A DNA stretch of 64,000 bases from Pseudomonas sp. (GCF_030690725.1 NZ_JAUYGD010000033.1:186001-250000), one strand, 5' to 3'; shown: positions 1 to 8,272, counted from the first letter of the stretch. The notes: generated by a model not told the origin, from the sequence alone. Translations and numbers: made by a program.

Positions 1-232
1 TGACCAATTGTCGCGAGCGGCGCAGCAGCACGTCACCGGCTTCGGTCAGCACCGCCTTGCGCCCATCGATACGCAGCAACGGTACACCGAGCTGCTCTTG
101 CATACGCGCCACGGTGTAGCTGACCGAGGATTGCGAACGGTGCAGCACCTCGGCAGCCTGGGCAAAGCCGCCGTGATCGACCACCGCCTGCAGGGTGCGC
201 CATTGGTCGAGGGTTACGCGGGGGGCTTTCAT
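1..232 (-). CDS. LysR-family transcriptional regulator, N-terminal part
   Basis: Only the first 77 codons lie in the window; the gene runs off its left edge. Reading leftward from an ATG at 232, the protein begins MKAPRVTLDQWRTLQAVVD and continues with the winged helix-turn-helix signature of LysR regulators (GGFAQAAEVLHRSQSSVS, then EQLGVPLLRIDGRKAVLTEAG). The effector domain is missing, so the target cannot be inferred. It is divergent from the small secreted protein starting at 317; LysR proteins often control a divergent neighbour, but no site was recognised here. Confidence 0.88.
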   Translation of the reverse strand, partial: MKAPRVTLDQWRTLQAVVDHGGFAQAAEVLHRSQSSVSYTVARMQEQLGVPLLRIDGRKAVLTEAGDVLLRRSRQLV

Positions 233-316
233 GGTGTTTTCCCGTCTACAGGTTCTAGGGTGCAAATGCCGACGCAATCAACCTAAACTGGCCGTCTTTT
301 GCCGGAGACTGCCCTG

Positions 317-631
317 ATGAAAAAGCTTTGTTGTGCGCTGCTGGCCTGCTTGCCACTGACTGTAATGGCCTACCCGATTGAGGTGGAGAAACAGCTCAAT
401 GGCGCTGAAGTCTCGGCCTCCACCCAGGAAATCGACCACAACATGGGCGCCCTGCAGCTGTACAACTATGGCCGCAGCGACGCCAAGTGCACGGCGCTGT
501 TCCGCAACGGCCCTGAAGCGCCGCGCACTCGTAAGGTCAGCCTGGCCGCCGGTGAAAGCAGCAACCTGGCGGTGAAGTTCAGCCGCAGCATTATCAAGTT
601 ACGGGTCAAGCTGACCTGCGAGCTGAGCTAG
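317..631 (+). CDS. small secreted protein of unknown function
   Basis: The encoded protein has 104 residues. The ATG at 317 is preferred over the in-frame one at 299 because it opens a classical signal peptide (MKKLCCALLACLPLTVMA, cleavage before YPIEV). The mature part is about 86 residues, hydrophilic, with two cysteines (DAKC and LTCELS) that could form a disulfide in the periplasm. The sequence looks beta-rich. I recognise it only as a conserved Pseudomonas-type periplasmic protein and assign no function. It stands alone between a divergent LysR gene and azoR. Confidence 0.75.
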   Translation: MKKLCCALLACLPLTVMAYPIEVEKQLNGAEVSASTQEIDHNMGALQLYNYGRSDAKCTALFRNGPEAPRTRKVSLAAGESSNLAVKFSRSIIKLRVKLTCELS

Positions 632-788
632 ACAGTCCTTGGCCGCAACAGCCCAGAGACTAAGCCTGGGCTGGCTATAAATCAAATTATTAGATTGTTT
701 GGCGCAGGTATTTGCGCTTTTTAATCGGATTGTGCGCTCCTATTCTTTGCCCATCGAGTTCAACAACCCTTTCGATGGAGCAAATAAC

Positions 789-1388
789 ATGGCAAATGTT
801 CTGGTAATTGAAAGCAGCGCCCGTCAGCAAGGTTCGGTTTCTCGTCAGCTGACTGCGCAATTTATCGCCAACTGGTCGGCTGCCAACCCGGCCGATCAGA
901 TCAAGGTGCGTGACCTTGCGGTTGATCAGGTGCCGCATCTGGACGCCAACTTGCTGGGTGGCTGGATGACACCGGCCGGGCAGCAGAGTGAGGCCGAGCA
1001 GGCCGCGCTGGCGCTGTCTAATCTGCTGACCGACGAGCTGCTGGCCGCCGATGTGCTGGTGCTGGCCGCGCCGATGTACAACTTCGCCATCCCCAGCACC
1101 CTGAAGGCTTGGCTCGATCACGTGCTGCGCGCCGGGGTGACCTTCAAGTACAGCGAAACCGGCCCGCAAGGCCTGCTCAGCGGCAAGCGCGCTTTCGTCC
1201 TGACCGCTCGGGGTGGCATCTACGCCGGCGGTACTCAGGATCACCAGGAACCCTACCTGCGTCAGGCGCTGGCCTTTGTCGGTATCCACGATGTCAGCTT
1301 TATCCACGCCGAAGGCCTCAATCTGGGCGGCGACTTTCTCGAAAAGGGCCTGAACCAGGCCAAGGCGCAACTGGCCCAGGCCATCTAG
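789..1388 (+). CDS. azoR: FMN-dependent NADH-azoreductase
   Basis: This 199-residue flavodoxin-like quinone/azo reductase uses NAD(P)H and FMN to reduce quinones and azo bonds in the cytosol. The start MANVLVIESSARQQGSVS at 789 has a GGAG about 10 bases upstream and fits the family N-terminus, so the upstream in-frame codon at 699 is not used. Visible family motifs are the FMN-phosphate loop SSARQQGSVSRQL near residue 9, PMYNFAIPSTLKAWLDHV near residue 97, the FKYSETGPQGL flavin region and TARGGIYAGG near residue 139. A rho-independent terminator follows, so it is probably a single-gene unit. Confidence 0.9.
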   Translation: MANVLVIESSARQQGSVSRQLTAQFIANWSAANPADQIKVRDLAVDQVPHLDANLLGGWMTPAGQQSEAEQAALALSNLLTDELLAADVLVLAAPMYNFAIPSTLKAWLDHVLRAGVTFKYSETGPQGLLSGKRAFVLTARGGIYAGGTQDHQEPYLRQALAFVGIHDVSFIHAEGLNLGGDFLEKGLNQAKAQLAQAI

Positions 1389-1438
1389 TTTTCCGCTACT
1401 ACCTGCTCTCCTGGCGTCCGGTGCTCCTGGACGTCTCT

Positions 1439-1470
1439 GCCCGCTCGGCTGATGCCGTGCGGGCTTTTTT
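1439..1470 (+). terminator. rho-independent terminator of azoR
   Basis: The arms GCCCGC (1439-1444) and GCGGGC (1459-1464) are followed at once by a run of T (1465-1470). It lies 50 bases after the azoR stop. Confidence 0.75.
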
Positions 1471-1587
1471 ATGCGCTGCATTTTTGCGCTGTACGGCTGT
1501 TTAAGTACCTGGCTGTGTCGCTTTGTGGCTGTGGTCTTAACTACAAGCCAGGCAAGATGCTGGGGTCTGATTGAGCAGGGTGATGTG

Positions 1588-2484
1588 ATGCAGCTGTCTG
1601 GGCGCGGTGTGGCGCTGTCGATTATTGCCTCGGTGTTGTTTGCCCTGGTGCCCGGCTATGTGCGGCTGCTGGCGCCACTGGATGGCTTGCAGGTATTTGC
1701 CCAGCGGGTGCTCTGGTCGATGCCGGCGGTGTTGCTGCTGATTACCTTGTCGCGGCAATGGCCGGTGCTGCTGGCTGCCTGCGGTCGTGTGCGGCGCGAG
1801 CCTTTGCTGCTCGCCAGCCTGCCGTTGGCCGCGTTGTTGATGGGTATTCAATGGGCGCTGTTTGTCTGGGCGCCACTGGCTGGGCGCATGCTGGAAGTGT
1901 CTTTGGGCTATTTCCTCCTGCCGCTGGCCATGGTGCTGGCCGGGCGGGTGTTCTATGGCGAGCGGTTGCGGCCGTTGCAGCGTCTGGCGGTGTTCTGCGC
2001 CTTGCTTGGGGTGGCCCATGAATTGTGGCTGACCCAGGCGTTCTCCTGGGTGGTGATGGTCACGGTGCTGGGCTACCCGCCGTATTTTATGCTGCGCCGC
2101 TGGATGCGCCTGGACGCCTTGTCCGGCTTTGCCTTCGAGATGCTGTTTATGGCTCCGGTGGCAATCTGGCTGGTGCTGCAGTGGAGCCCGCCGCAGCTGT
2201 TTAGCCAGGCGCCACAGCTGTGGTGGCTGCTGCCGGGGCTGGCGATCCTCAGTTCTCTGGCGTTTGCCGCGATGATGGCTGCCAGTCGTCTGCTGCCGAT
2301 GGGCCTGTTCGGTATCCTTAGTTATGTCGAGCCGGTGCTGCTGTTTCTGGTGGCGCTGCTGTTTCTCGGCGAGCAGTTCGATAGCGCGCAATGGCTGACC
2401 TATCTGCCGATCTGGCTGGCGGTGCTGCTGGTCGGCTGGGACAGCGCGCGGCTGTTGATCAAGCAGGCTCGGCAAGGGTTATAG
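1588..2484 (+). CDS. rarD: RarD-type EamA/DMT membrane transporter
   Basis: This 298-residue protein has about ten hydrophobic segments and belongs to the drug/metabolite transporter superfamily, RarD (chloramphenicol-sensitivity) branch. The ATG at 1588 opens MQLSGRGVALSIIASVLFA, the usual first helix; the longer in-frame extension to 1471 runs back into the azoR terminator and is rejected. Typical features are FAQRVLWSMP in the second segment, the mid-protein YPPYFMLRR and the conserved ILSYVEPVLLFLVALLFLGE near the C-terminus. The substrate is unknown. The 3' end overlaps the convergent reductase gene by 6 bp. Confidence 0.82.
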   Translation: MQLSGRGVALSIIASVLFALVPGYVRLLAPLDGLQVFAQRVLWSMPAVLLLITLSRQWPVLLAACGRVRREPLLLASLPLAALLMGIQWALFVWAPLAGRMLEVSLGYFLLPLAMVLAGRVFYGERLRPLQRLAVFCALLGVAHELWLTQAFSWVVMVTVLGYPPYFMLRRWMRLDALSGFAFEMLFMAPVAIWLVLQWSPPQLFSQAPQLWWLLPGLAILSSLAFAAMMAASRLLPMGLFGILSYVEPVLLFLVALLFLGEQFDSAQWLTYLPIWLAVLLVGWDSARLLIKQARQGL

Positions 2485-3033
2485 AACGACATCCGCAGGG
2501 TTTTCCGGCAGCACCTGATAGTGCAGTTGCACCACGCCGCTGCTGAAGCTGCGTTGTTCGTGCAGCCTCAGGCTGCGTTCCAGACCGCTGGAAAACATCG
2601 GAATACCGGCGCCCAGCAGATAGGGCTCCAGGCTCACCACTAGCTCATCGAGCAGGCCGGCGGCGAAGCAGTTGCCCGCCAGCGAGCCGCCACCTACCAG
2701 CCAGATACGTTGATGGCCCAGGGCGGCCAGCTCAGTCAGGGCTTCGCTTGGCGTGCAGTGGCGCATGCTCACGCCCGGCGGCAAGTGCTGGTGCGGGTAG
2801 CGGGTCAATACCAGGCAGGGTTTGTTGGGGTAGGGCCAGGGCCCCTCGCAGTCCATCAGTGCATCGAAAGTCATGCGGCCCATCATCAGGGCGTCGATGC
2901 CGTCATAAAAGGCGTGGTAACCGTGGTCGTCGCCAGGGGTCTGGATGGCTTCCAGCCAATCGACTCGGCCATCCGGGCGAGCGATATAGCCGTCTAGGCT
3001 GGCGGCTACGTAGTAGATCAGGGTGGGTTTCAT
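2479..3033 (-). CDS. RibD C-terminal / dihydrofolate-reductase-like protein
   Basis: The 184-residue protein has the RibD_C fold. It begins MKPTLIYYVAASLDGYIA, the usual N-terminal strand of this family, with DGRVDWL, then the nucleotide-binding segment DALMMGRMTFDAL and the glycine-rich IWLVGGGSLAGN near residue 115. These proteins bind NADPH and resemble folate or riboflavin-pathway reductases, but stand-alone members like this rarely have a proven substrate. It is third in a leftward set after yhhQ and the CigR-like gene, with an 85-bp gap, so co-transcription is possible but not shown. Confidence 0.82.
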   Translation of the reverse strand: MKPTLIYYVAASLDGYIARPDGRVDWLEAIQTPGDDHGYHAFYDGIDALMMGRMTFDALMDCEGPWPYPNKPCLVLTRYPHQHLPPGVSMRHCTPSEALTELAALGHQRIWLVGGGSLAGNCFAAGLLDELVVSLEPYLLGAGIPMFSSGLERSLRLHEQRSFSSGVVQLHYQVLPENPADVVL

Positions 3034-3118
3034 GGCGAGTCCCCAGTCACAAACGCAGGCCTCGGTTGAAGCCCCTGGTCAGTGGAGTGGCAATAGGGGA
3101 CAAAGTTTCCTGGCGGGC

Positions 3119-3523
3119 TCAGTCCAGCACGTTCTGCAAAATCTCGTAGATCAGTCCCGTAGCCAGGGTGACGAGCACCACGTCGGTGCCCACTTGCTGC
3201 CATTCGTAGCCTTCGTAGCGCGGCAGTTGGCCGAGCAGGCGATTGTCGAAGCGCTTGGCAATGCCCGGCGGCAGCGGCTTGCCGCGCGCCAGGTTCTTGC
3301 GGATACCCGGTGGCAGAGACTGGGCTGGGCCGATCAGGTCGCGGTTATCGCCAAGGATGATGCGCACCTGGCCAATGTCGATGCTCGGGCCACGGATGTC
3401 GACGCGCACATCGCTGTCATCGCCATGTTTGTGGGCTTTGTCATGTTTGGGCGCGGCTTCGGCGTTGGCGAGTGTTAGCGCCAGGCCAAGGCCGGCGAAT
3501 AACAGGGGCAGCGAACGGGACAT
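3119..3523 (-). CDS. CigR/RcnB-like periplasmic or inner-membrane protein
   Basis: The encoded protein has 134 residues. The ATG at 3523 opens a signal peptide (MSRSLPLLFAGLGLALTLANAEA); the open frame continues upstream to 3820 but overlaps yhhQ and lacks a better start. The mature protein has a His/Asp/Lys-rich stretch (APKHDKAHKHGDDSD) and then two proline-glycine repeats, SLPPGIRKNLARGKPLPPGI, which mark the anti-virulence regulator CigR family. The C-terminal segment GTDVVLVTLATGLIYEILQ resembles the RcnB-type tail that packs on the membrane. The His/Asp stretch could bind metal; that is inference. Role in this organism unknown. Confidence 0.75.
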   Translation of the reverse strand: MSRSLPLLFAGLGLALTLANAEAAPKHDKAHKHGDDSDVRVDIRGPSIDIGQVRIILGDNRDLIGPAQSLPPGIRKNLARGKPLPPGIAKRFDNRLLGQLPRYEGYEWQQVGTDVVLVTLATGLIYEILQNVLD

Positions 3524-3579
3524 GGCAGAACTCCGTAGCGGGGGATGAACCTTGGAGGTCGTCCTGAAGCTAAGGTTCC

Positions 3580-4233
3580 TCAGGCCGTCTTCGCCTTGGT
3601 GGCGGTCATGACGCGGAGTATGGCATTGAGCAACATGCCGTAGAGCGGCACGAACAGCAGCAGGCTGACCACCAGCTTGACCCCGTAATCGACCGTGGCG
3701 ATCTCCACCCAGTGCTCGGCCATAAACGGGTTGCTGCTGTTCCAGAACGCCACCGAGAAGAACGCGTAGGTGTCCAGCAGGTTGCCGAAGATGGTTGATA
3801 CGGTTGGCGCTACCCACCACAGCGACAGCTGGCGCAGGCGGTCGAATACCTGAATATCGAGGAACTGCCCCAGCACGTAGGCGAGGAAGCTGGCGATGGA
3901 TATGCGCAGGACGAACTCGTTGAATTCCAGCAATGCGCCGAAGCCGCGAAAGCTGGCTTCCTGAAACAGCACCGAAACGATGTAGGAAATCAGCAGCGCC
4001 GGCAGCATCACCTGGGCGATCACCCGGCGCGCCGCCTGTTTGCCGAGCAGGCGGACGGTCAAGTCGGTAGCCAGGAAAATAAACGGGAAACTGAATGCGC
4101 CCCAGGTGGTGTGCCAGCCGAACAGGGTGATCGGCAGCTGCACCAGGTAGTTGCTGGCGATGATGATCAGGATATGGAACAGCACCAGGGCAATAAGCGC
4201 ATTGCGCAGGCGCTGAGGGGCGGTAATAAGCAT
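3580..4233 (-). CDS. yhhQ: queuosine precursor transporter YhhQ
   Basis: This 217-residue inner-membrane protein of the COG1738 / VUT family has about six membrane segments. Family marks are the early HILIIIASNYLVQLP, the cytoplasmic FPFIFLATDLTVRLLGKQAARR, and the late NLLDTYAFFSVAFW. YhhQ imports 7-deazaguanine precursors (preQ0/preQ1) used to make queuosine in tRNA. The function is strongly supported by the sequence upstream of the ATG, which folds as a preQ1-I riboswitch (4237-4271). The start at 4233 has AAGG about 9 bases upstream, inside that aptamer. Confidence 0.9.
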   Translation of the reverse strand: MLITAPQRLRNALIALVLFHILIIIASNYLVQLPITLFGWHTTWGAFSFPFIFLATDLTVRLLGKQAARRVIAQVMLPALLISYIVSVLFQEASFRGFGALLEFNEFVLRISIASFLAYVLGQFLDIQVFDRLRQLSLWWVAPTVSTIFGNLLDTYAFFSVAFWNSSNPFMAEHWVEIATVDYGVKLVVSLLLFVPLYGMLLNAILRVMTATKAKTA

Positions 4234-4236
4234 GAC

Positions 4237-4271
4237 GGAACCTTTTTGCTGAATGGGGTTAGGGAACCCAT
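4237..4271 (-). promoter_or_regulatory. preQ1-I riboswitch candidate overlapping the yhhQ ribosome-binding site
   Basis: On the minus strand the leader has P1 arms ATGGG (4271-4267) and CCCAT. The C-rich loop between them contains TTCCCTAAC, and an A-rich tail CAAAAAGG ends in the Shine-Dalgarno sequence. Loop CCU can pair with tail AGG to form the short pseudoknot. The layout TGGGT...TAACCCCA...AAAAGG closely follows the Thermoanaerobacter tengcongensis class preQ1-I aptamer, including U after the first stem and the C before CCCA that reads preQ1. Because the tail is the SD of yhhQ, the expected mode is translational repression by preQ1. Confidence 0.82.
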
Positions 4272-4498
4272 GCCATCCGGGATTGAACGGCGGCGCGCAT
4301 TCTACCGGCGCGACGCGGCGCTTGCGTAGTGGCCTGACGGGAGGCGTTGATTCGCACTAGGAGCAGCGCTGTTTTAGCGTCCTGCTGCAGGGCAGCCAAC
4401 TGGGCTACAGACGCCGTTGGCCAGGCCGTTCGGGCTTTTAGCCGGCAGAACCGGTAATCTATGCCGCTGTATTGCTGATTTTTTGTCGAGGTATACCC

Positions 4499-5848
4499 GT
4501 GTTTTCCCAATTCGCCCTGCATGAACGCCTGCTCAAAGCCGTGGCCGAGCTTAAATTTGTCGAGCCCACCCCGGTGCAGTTGGCGGCCATTCCGCTGGCG
4601 CTGCAAGGAAAAGACCTGCGGGTTACCGCGCAAACCGGTAGCGGCAAGACCGCAGCGTTCGTGCTGCCGATGCTCAATCGCCTGCTCGGTGATGGCGCTT
4701 CCTCGCCGCGCATGAGCGTACGCGCGATGATCCTGCTGCCGACCCGCGAGCTGGCGCAGCAGACCCTCAAGGAAGTCGAGCGCTTCGCTCAGTTCACCTT
4801 CCTCAAGGGCGGGCTGATCACCGGTGGTGAAGACTTCAAGGTGCAGGCCGCCATGCTGCGCAAGGTCGACATCCTGATCGGTACGCCTGGCCGTCTGATC
4901 GAACACGCCAACGCCGGCAACCTGCTGCTCGATGAAGTCGAAGTGCTGGTGCTCGATGAAGCCGACCGCATGCTCGACATGGGCTTTGCCGAGGACGTGC
5001 AGCGTTTGTCCGAGCTGTGCAACGCCGACCGTCAGACCCTGCTGTTCTCCGCCACCAGTGGCGGCGCAGTGCTGCGCGAAGTGGTTGGCAAGGTGCTGAA
5101 AGAGCCTGAGCACCTGCAGCTCAACCGCGTCAGCCAGCTTAACGAAGGCACCCGTCAGCAGATCATCACCGCTGACCACAACCATCACAAAGAGCGTCTG
5201 GTCGAGTGGTTGCTGAAGAACGAGACCTACGACAAGGCGATCATCTTCACCAATACCCGGGTTCAAGCCGACCGCCTGTACGGCAAGTTGGTTGCCCACG
5301 ACTTCAAGACCTTTGTATTGCACGGCGAGAAGGACCAGAAGGATCGCAAGCTGGCCATCGACCGCCTCAAGCAAGGCGCGGTGAAGATTCTGGTGGCCAC
5401 CGATGTGGCGGCCCGTGGCCTGGATGTTGACGGCCTGGATCTGGTGATCAACTTCGATATGCCGCGCTCCGGCGACGAATACGTGCACCGTATCGGCCGT
5501 ACCGGCCGTGCGGGGGCCGAAGGTCTGGCGATCTCGCTGATCTGCCACAACGACTGGGCGCTGATGTCGAGCATCGAGCGCTACCTCAAGCAGCGTTTCG
5601 AGCGCCGCAATATCAAGGACCTCAAGGGCATCTACCAGGGCCCGAAAAACCTCAAGGCGTCCGGCAAAGCGGTTGGCCCGAAGAAGAAAAAGGTCGATCC
5701 GAAAACCGGCAAGAAGCTCGCCACGAAAAAGCCAGCCGCCAAGGCGCCGAAGCGCAACACCATCAATCGGCCGAAACCCGATGCGCCGGTGCTGGTCAGC
5801 CAGGACGGCCTGGCCCCGCTGAAGCGCCGCGCTCCAGCCGCCGAGTAA
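4499..5848 (+). CDS. DEAD-box ATP-dependent RNA helicase
   Basis: The encoded protein has 449 residues. The start is a GTG at 4499 (product begins (M)FSQFALHERLLKAVAELKF), chosen because GAGGT lies 6 bases upstream and it matches the family N-terminus; the ATG at 4472 has no SD. All helicase motifs are visible: Q motif FVEPTPVQ (20-27), AQTGSGKT (44-51), PTREL, GTPGR, DEAD (153-156), SAT (185-187), the ARGLD motif and HRIGRTGR near 335. After residue 385 comes a Lys/Pro/Ala-rich basic tail (KKKKVDPKTGKKLATKKPAAK) that probably binds RNA. RhlE/SrmB-like; the exact role (ribosome assembly or mRNA decay) is not decidable from sequence. Confidence 0.92.
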   Translation: MFSQFALHERLLKAVAELKFVEPTPVQLAAIPLALQGKDLRVTAQTGSGKTAAFVLPMLNRLLGDGASSPRMSVRAMILLPTRELAQQTLKEVERFAQFTFLKGGLITGGEDFKVQAAMLRKVDILIGTPGRLIEHANAGNLLLDEVEVLVLDEADRMLDMGFAEDVQRLSELCNADRQTLLFSATSGGAVLREVVGKVLKEPEHLQLNRVSQLNEGTRQQIITADHNHHKERLVEWLLKNETYDKAIIFTNTRVQADRLYGKLVAHDFKTFVLHGEKDQKDRKLAIDRLKQGAVKILVATDVAARGLDVDGLDLVINFDMPRSGDEYVHRIGRTGRAGAEGLAISLICHNDWALMSSIERYLKQRFERRNIKDLKGIYQGPKNLKASGKAVGPKKKKVDPKTGKKLATKKPAAKAPKRNTINRPKPDAPVLVSQDGLAPLKRRAPAAE

Positions 5849-5852
5849 GCCA

Positions 5853-6374
5853 ATGGCCTGGCGGATGGGCCTGTTCGCCGCGCTGGCTGTTGCCGCGCAG
5901 GCGCAGGGCGCGGTGCACAAATGCGTGCAGCCTGACGGTGTGGTGCTCTACACCGATCAGCCCTGCAGCATCGCGCACAGCAACCTGGCCTTGAGTGTCA
6001 GTGATTACGCCAGCTACCCACCGTTACTGCAGGGTGTTGCGCAGCTCTGGCACGAACGGGTTCAACCGCTGCTGGTCGGGGTCGATGTTCTGTCTGTGCT
6101 AGTGCTGGTTTACGGGCTGATGAGCCTGATCTGCTTTATCGCCTACTACCGCGACAAACAGTTCGCCATCAAGGGTCAGCAGCGCACGCCCGAGGCGCGC
6201 CTGCATCTGTATGAGTTGTTGGGCGGCTGGCCTGGCGGGTTGCTGGCGCAGCGGCTGATTCGGCACAAGAACCGCAAGCTGAGTTATCAGCTGCTGTTCT
6301 GGTTGATCGTCTTGCTGCACGTGTCCCTGGCGGCGCTGGTGCTGTGGCTGATCAATACGCCTGCAGACGGCTGA
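5853..6374 (+). CDS. signal peptide + DUF4124-like + DUF1294 membrane protein
   Basis: The encoded protein has 173 residues and starts 4 bases after the helicase stop, so translation is probably coupled. The N-terminus MAWRMGLFAALAVAAQAQGA looks like a signal peptide and is followed by HKCVQPDGVVLYTDQPC, which resembles the DUF4124 motif of periplasmic envelope proteins. A hydrophobic segment (VDVLSVLVLVYGLMSLICFI) leads into a DUF1294 module: YYRDKQFAIKGQQRTPE, then ELLGGWPGGLLAQRLIRHKNRK and a final membrane helix. DUF1294 is often fused to a cold-shock domain; here it carries an exported cysteine-containing module instead. Function unknown. Confidence 0.8.
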   Translation: MAWRMGLFAALAVAAQAQGAVHKCVQPDGVVLYTDQPCSIAHSNLALSVSDYASYPPLLQGVAQLWHERVQPLLVGVDVLSVLVLVYGLMSLICFIAYYRDKQFAIKGQQRTPEARLHLYELLGGWPGGLLAQRLIRHKNRKLSYQLLFWLIVLLHVSLAALVLWLINTPADG

Positions 6375-6375
6375 A

Positions 6376-6396
6376 GACGGCGGGCTTTCCGCCGTC
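6376..6396. terminator. hairpin between convergent genes
   Basis: A perfect 8-bp stem GACGGCGG (6376-6383) / CCGCCGTC (6389-6396) with a 5-base loop separates the DUF1294 gene and the oxidoreductase gene, which point at each other. There is no strong T-run on either side, so it may serve as a weak bidirectional terminator or RNA 3' end stabiliser. Confidence 0.45.
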
Positions 6397-6409
6397 CACC
6401 GCTTAATCG

Positions 6410-7390
6410 TTACTTCGGTACGATCAGGATCTTGCCATCGCGTTCGCCACTGGCGGCGGCTGCTACGGCCTGTTTGATCTCGCTGACGTCATAGGTGGCA
6501 GCAACCCGGGTGTGTAGCTTGCCGCTGGCGATCAGCTGTACCAACTCACCAAATACCTTCATCTGCTCGGCCTGGCTGGCGTTCTGGAACCATTTGGCCA
6601 GCCAGAAGCCGCGCAGGCTGACATCGCGAAACACGAAGGACGCTGGCGATACTTGGCACGGTTGGCGGCTCATCATGCCGTAGTTAACCAGCACGCCGCC
6701 TTCGCAGAGGCTGGCAGCCAGGTGATCGGTCGACTCGCCGCCTACAGCATCGATACCCAAACGCACGCCTGCACCGCCAGTGGCTGCGCGTACGCGCTTG
6801 GCCAGATCCGGGCCATCGACCAGCACCACATCACCACCTTCGGCCTCAACGCCGGCTACCGCTGATTCGCGGCGCACCACGTTGATGGTCTTGAAGCCGC
6901 GCAGCTTGGCCAGCTGGATCAGGTAGCTGCCGACGCCAGAGTTGGCGGCGTTCTGGATCACCCAATCACCGGGCTTGAGCTCGACGAATTCACTGAGCAT
7001 CAAGGATGCAGTCGGTGGGTTAACCGTCATCATCGCCAGTTGCTGTGGGTCGGCTTCCGGCAGGGGAATAAGTTTATTGGCCGGTGCGTTCAAATGGCTG
7101 ACCCAGGTACCGCAACCCACTGGCAACAGCACCATCTGGCCGACCTTCAGGTTGCCGACCTCGGCGCCCAGCGCTTCCACGCGGCCAACCCCTTCGTTGC
7201 CGCCAATGGCTGGCAGCGGCGGCAGCATGCCGTATTCGCCGGTGAGGGTCAGCACATCGGATGGGTTGATTGGCGCAGCCAGCACCTTGATGCGCACCTG
7301 GCCGGCGCCTGGCTCTGGCAGTTGCAGTGCTACGGCGGCAATCACTTCGTGAGGTTGCGGGCCGCGTTGTTGGTATTCGGCTTTAAGCAT
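6410..7390 (-). CDS. MDR-family zinc-type alcohol dehydrogenase / enoyl reductase (MECR-like)
   Basis: The encoded protein has 326 residues. The ATG at 7390 (MLKAEYQQRGPQPHEVI) is chosen over an extension to 7429 because it matches the start of the family and has GGAG-like sequence upstream. The N-terminal GroES-like domain has the NPSDVLTLTGEYG segment and GNEGVGRVEALG. The Rossmann domain has NAANSGVGSYLIQLAKLRG near residue 143, the pattern of trans-2-enoyl-CoA/ACP reductases and quinone reductases. The usual structural-zinc cysteine cluster is absent, so despite the class name the enzyme is probably zinc-free. NADPH-dependent reduction of an enoyl or quinone substrate is inferred. Confidence 0.82.
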   Translation of the reverse strand: MLKAEYQQRGPQPHEVIAAVALQLPEPGAGQVRIKVLAAPINPSDVLTLTGEYGMLPPLPAIGGNEGVGRVEALGAEVGNLKVGQMVLLPVGCGTWVSHLNAPANKLIPLPEADPQQLAMMTVNPPTASLMLSEFVELKPGDWVIQNAANSGVGSYLIQLAKLRGFKTINVVRRESAVAGVEAEGGDVVLVDGPDLAKRVRAATGGAGVRLGIDAVGGESTDHLAASLCEGGVLVNYGMMSRQPCQVSPASFVFRDVSLRGFWLAKWFQNASQAEQMKVFGELVQLIASGKLHTRVAATYDVSEIKQAVAAAASGERDGKILIVPK

Positions 7391-7549
7391 GAAGGTTCTC
7401 CAGTGGGCAGCGACTGACTCGGGTGGCAAGAGTCTAGTCCTGTATGTGCCCTGGGCGACTAATTCGGATTAATCGATCTCAGTGATAGAACAATGCAGAG
7501 TCAGGTCATAGCCGGCTATGCTGGGCCCTGGTTCAACTCGAGTATCGCC

Positions 7550-8272
7550 ATGAAGTGGGTGTGGGTCTGTTGTTTGTTGTCGTGCAGCCTGAACGTGTCG
7601 GCGCAAGCCTTGCGCGTGGGCTTTGGCACGCATAAACCGCCGTATATCTTCGAGAATGAGGCCCGTGGCCTGGAGCACGATATTGTGATGACTGCCGCGC
7701 AACGCGGCGGGCTGGAGCCGGTGGCGTACTACGCGCCGATGGAGCGCTTGAACCTGATGCTGAGCAAGGGCCAGATCGACGTTATTGCCACCACCAACGA
7801 GCGCAGCGGTGGTTCTATTTTTTATTCGGATGCCTATATCCGCTACCAGAACGTTGCGGTGGCCTTGCGCTCGCGCAACCTGGATATCCAGCGCATCAGC
7901 GACCTGGTGGGTTACTCGGTGAATGCCTTCCAGCGCGCGCGTTTTCTGCTCGGCAGCGAGTTTCAGGCCATGGCTGAAAACAACCCGCGCTACCGCGAAG
8001 AGGCCTTTCAGATTGCCCGCAATCGCATGCTCTACAGTGGCCGGGTGGATGTGGTGGTGACGGACATGCGCATCCTGCGTTACTTCAACCGCGAGGTGTA
8101 CACCCAGGTCGATGTGACCCAGCCGCTGACCCTGTATCCGATTTTTGCGGCAACCGATTACAAGCTGGGGTGCCGCCTACAGGCTGATTGCGAGCGTTTC
8201 AATCAGGGCTTGGCGGCGATTCGGGAAAGTGGCGAGTACACCACCATCGAACGCCGTTATGCCATGCACTGA
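7550..8272 (+). CDS. solitary periplasmic substrate-binding protein (SBP_bac_3 type)
   Basis: The encoded protein has 240 residues. The ATG at 7550 opens a signal peptide (MKWVWVCCLLSCSLNVSA, cut before QALRVGFG); the in-frame ATG at 7493 gives an improbable extension. The SD is weak. The mature part starts with the typical strand LRVGFGTHKPPYIFENEARG and contains the hinge features of family-3 solute-binding proteins (ERLNLMLSKGQIDVIATTNE; later GRVDVVVTDMRIL). No permease or ATPase gene is adjacent, so transport is not implied. One of four such solitary genes in this window. Confidence 0.82.
   Translation: MKWVWVCCLLSCSLNVSAQALRVGFGTHKPPYIFENEARGLEHDIVMTAAQRGGLEPVAYYAPMERLNLMLSKGQIDVIATTNERSGGSIFYSDAYIRYQNVAVALRSRNLDIQRISDLVGYSVNAFQRARFLLGSEFQAMAENNPRYREEAFQIARNRMLYSGRVDVVVTDMRILRYFNREVYTQVDVTQPLTLYPIFAATDYKLGCRLQADCERFNQGLAAIRESGEYTTIERRYAMH

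Noticed and set aside
3524..3820. N-terminal extension of the CigR-like protein
   Set aside because: The frame is open but the ATG at 3523 starts a proper signal peptide and the extension overlaps yhhQ.
4259..5920. 553-codon open frame antisense to the DEAD-box helicase
   Set aside because: It mirrors a GC-rich coding sequence, has no SD, no domain and low-complexity His/Gln-rich translation; the helicase on the other strand is complete.
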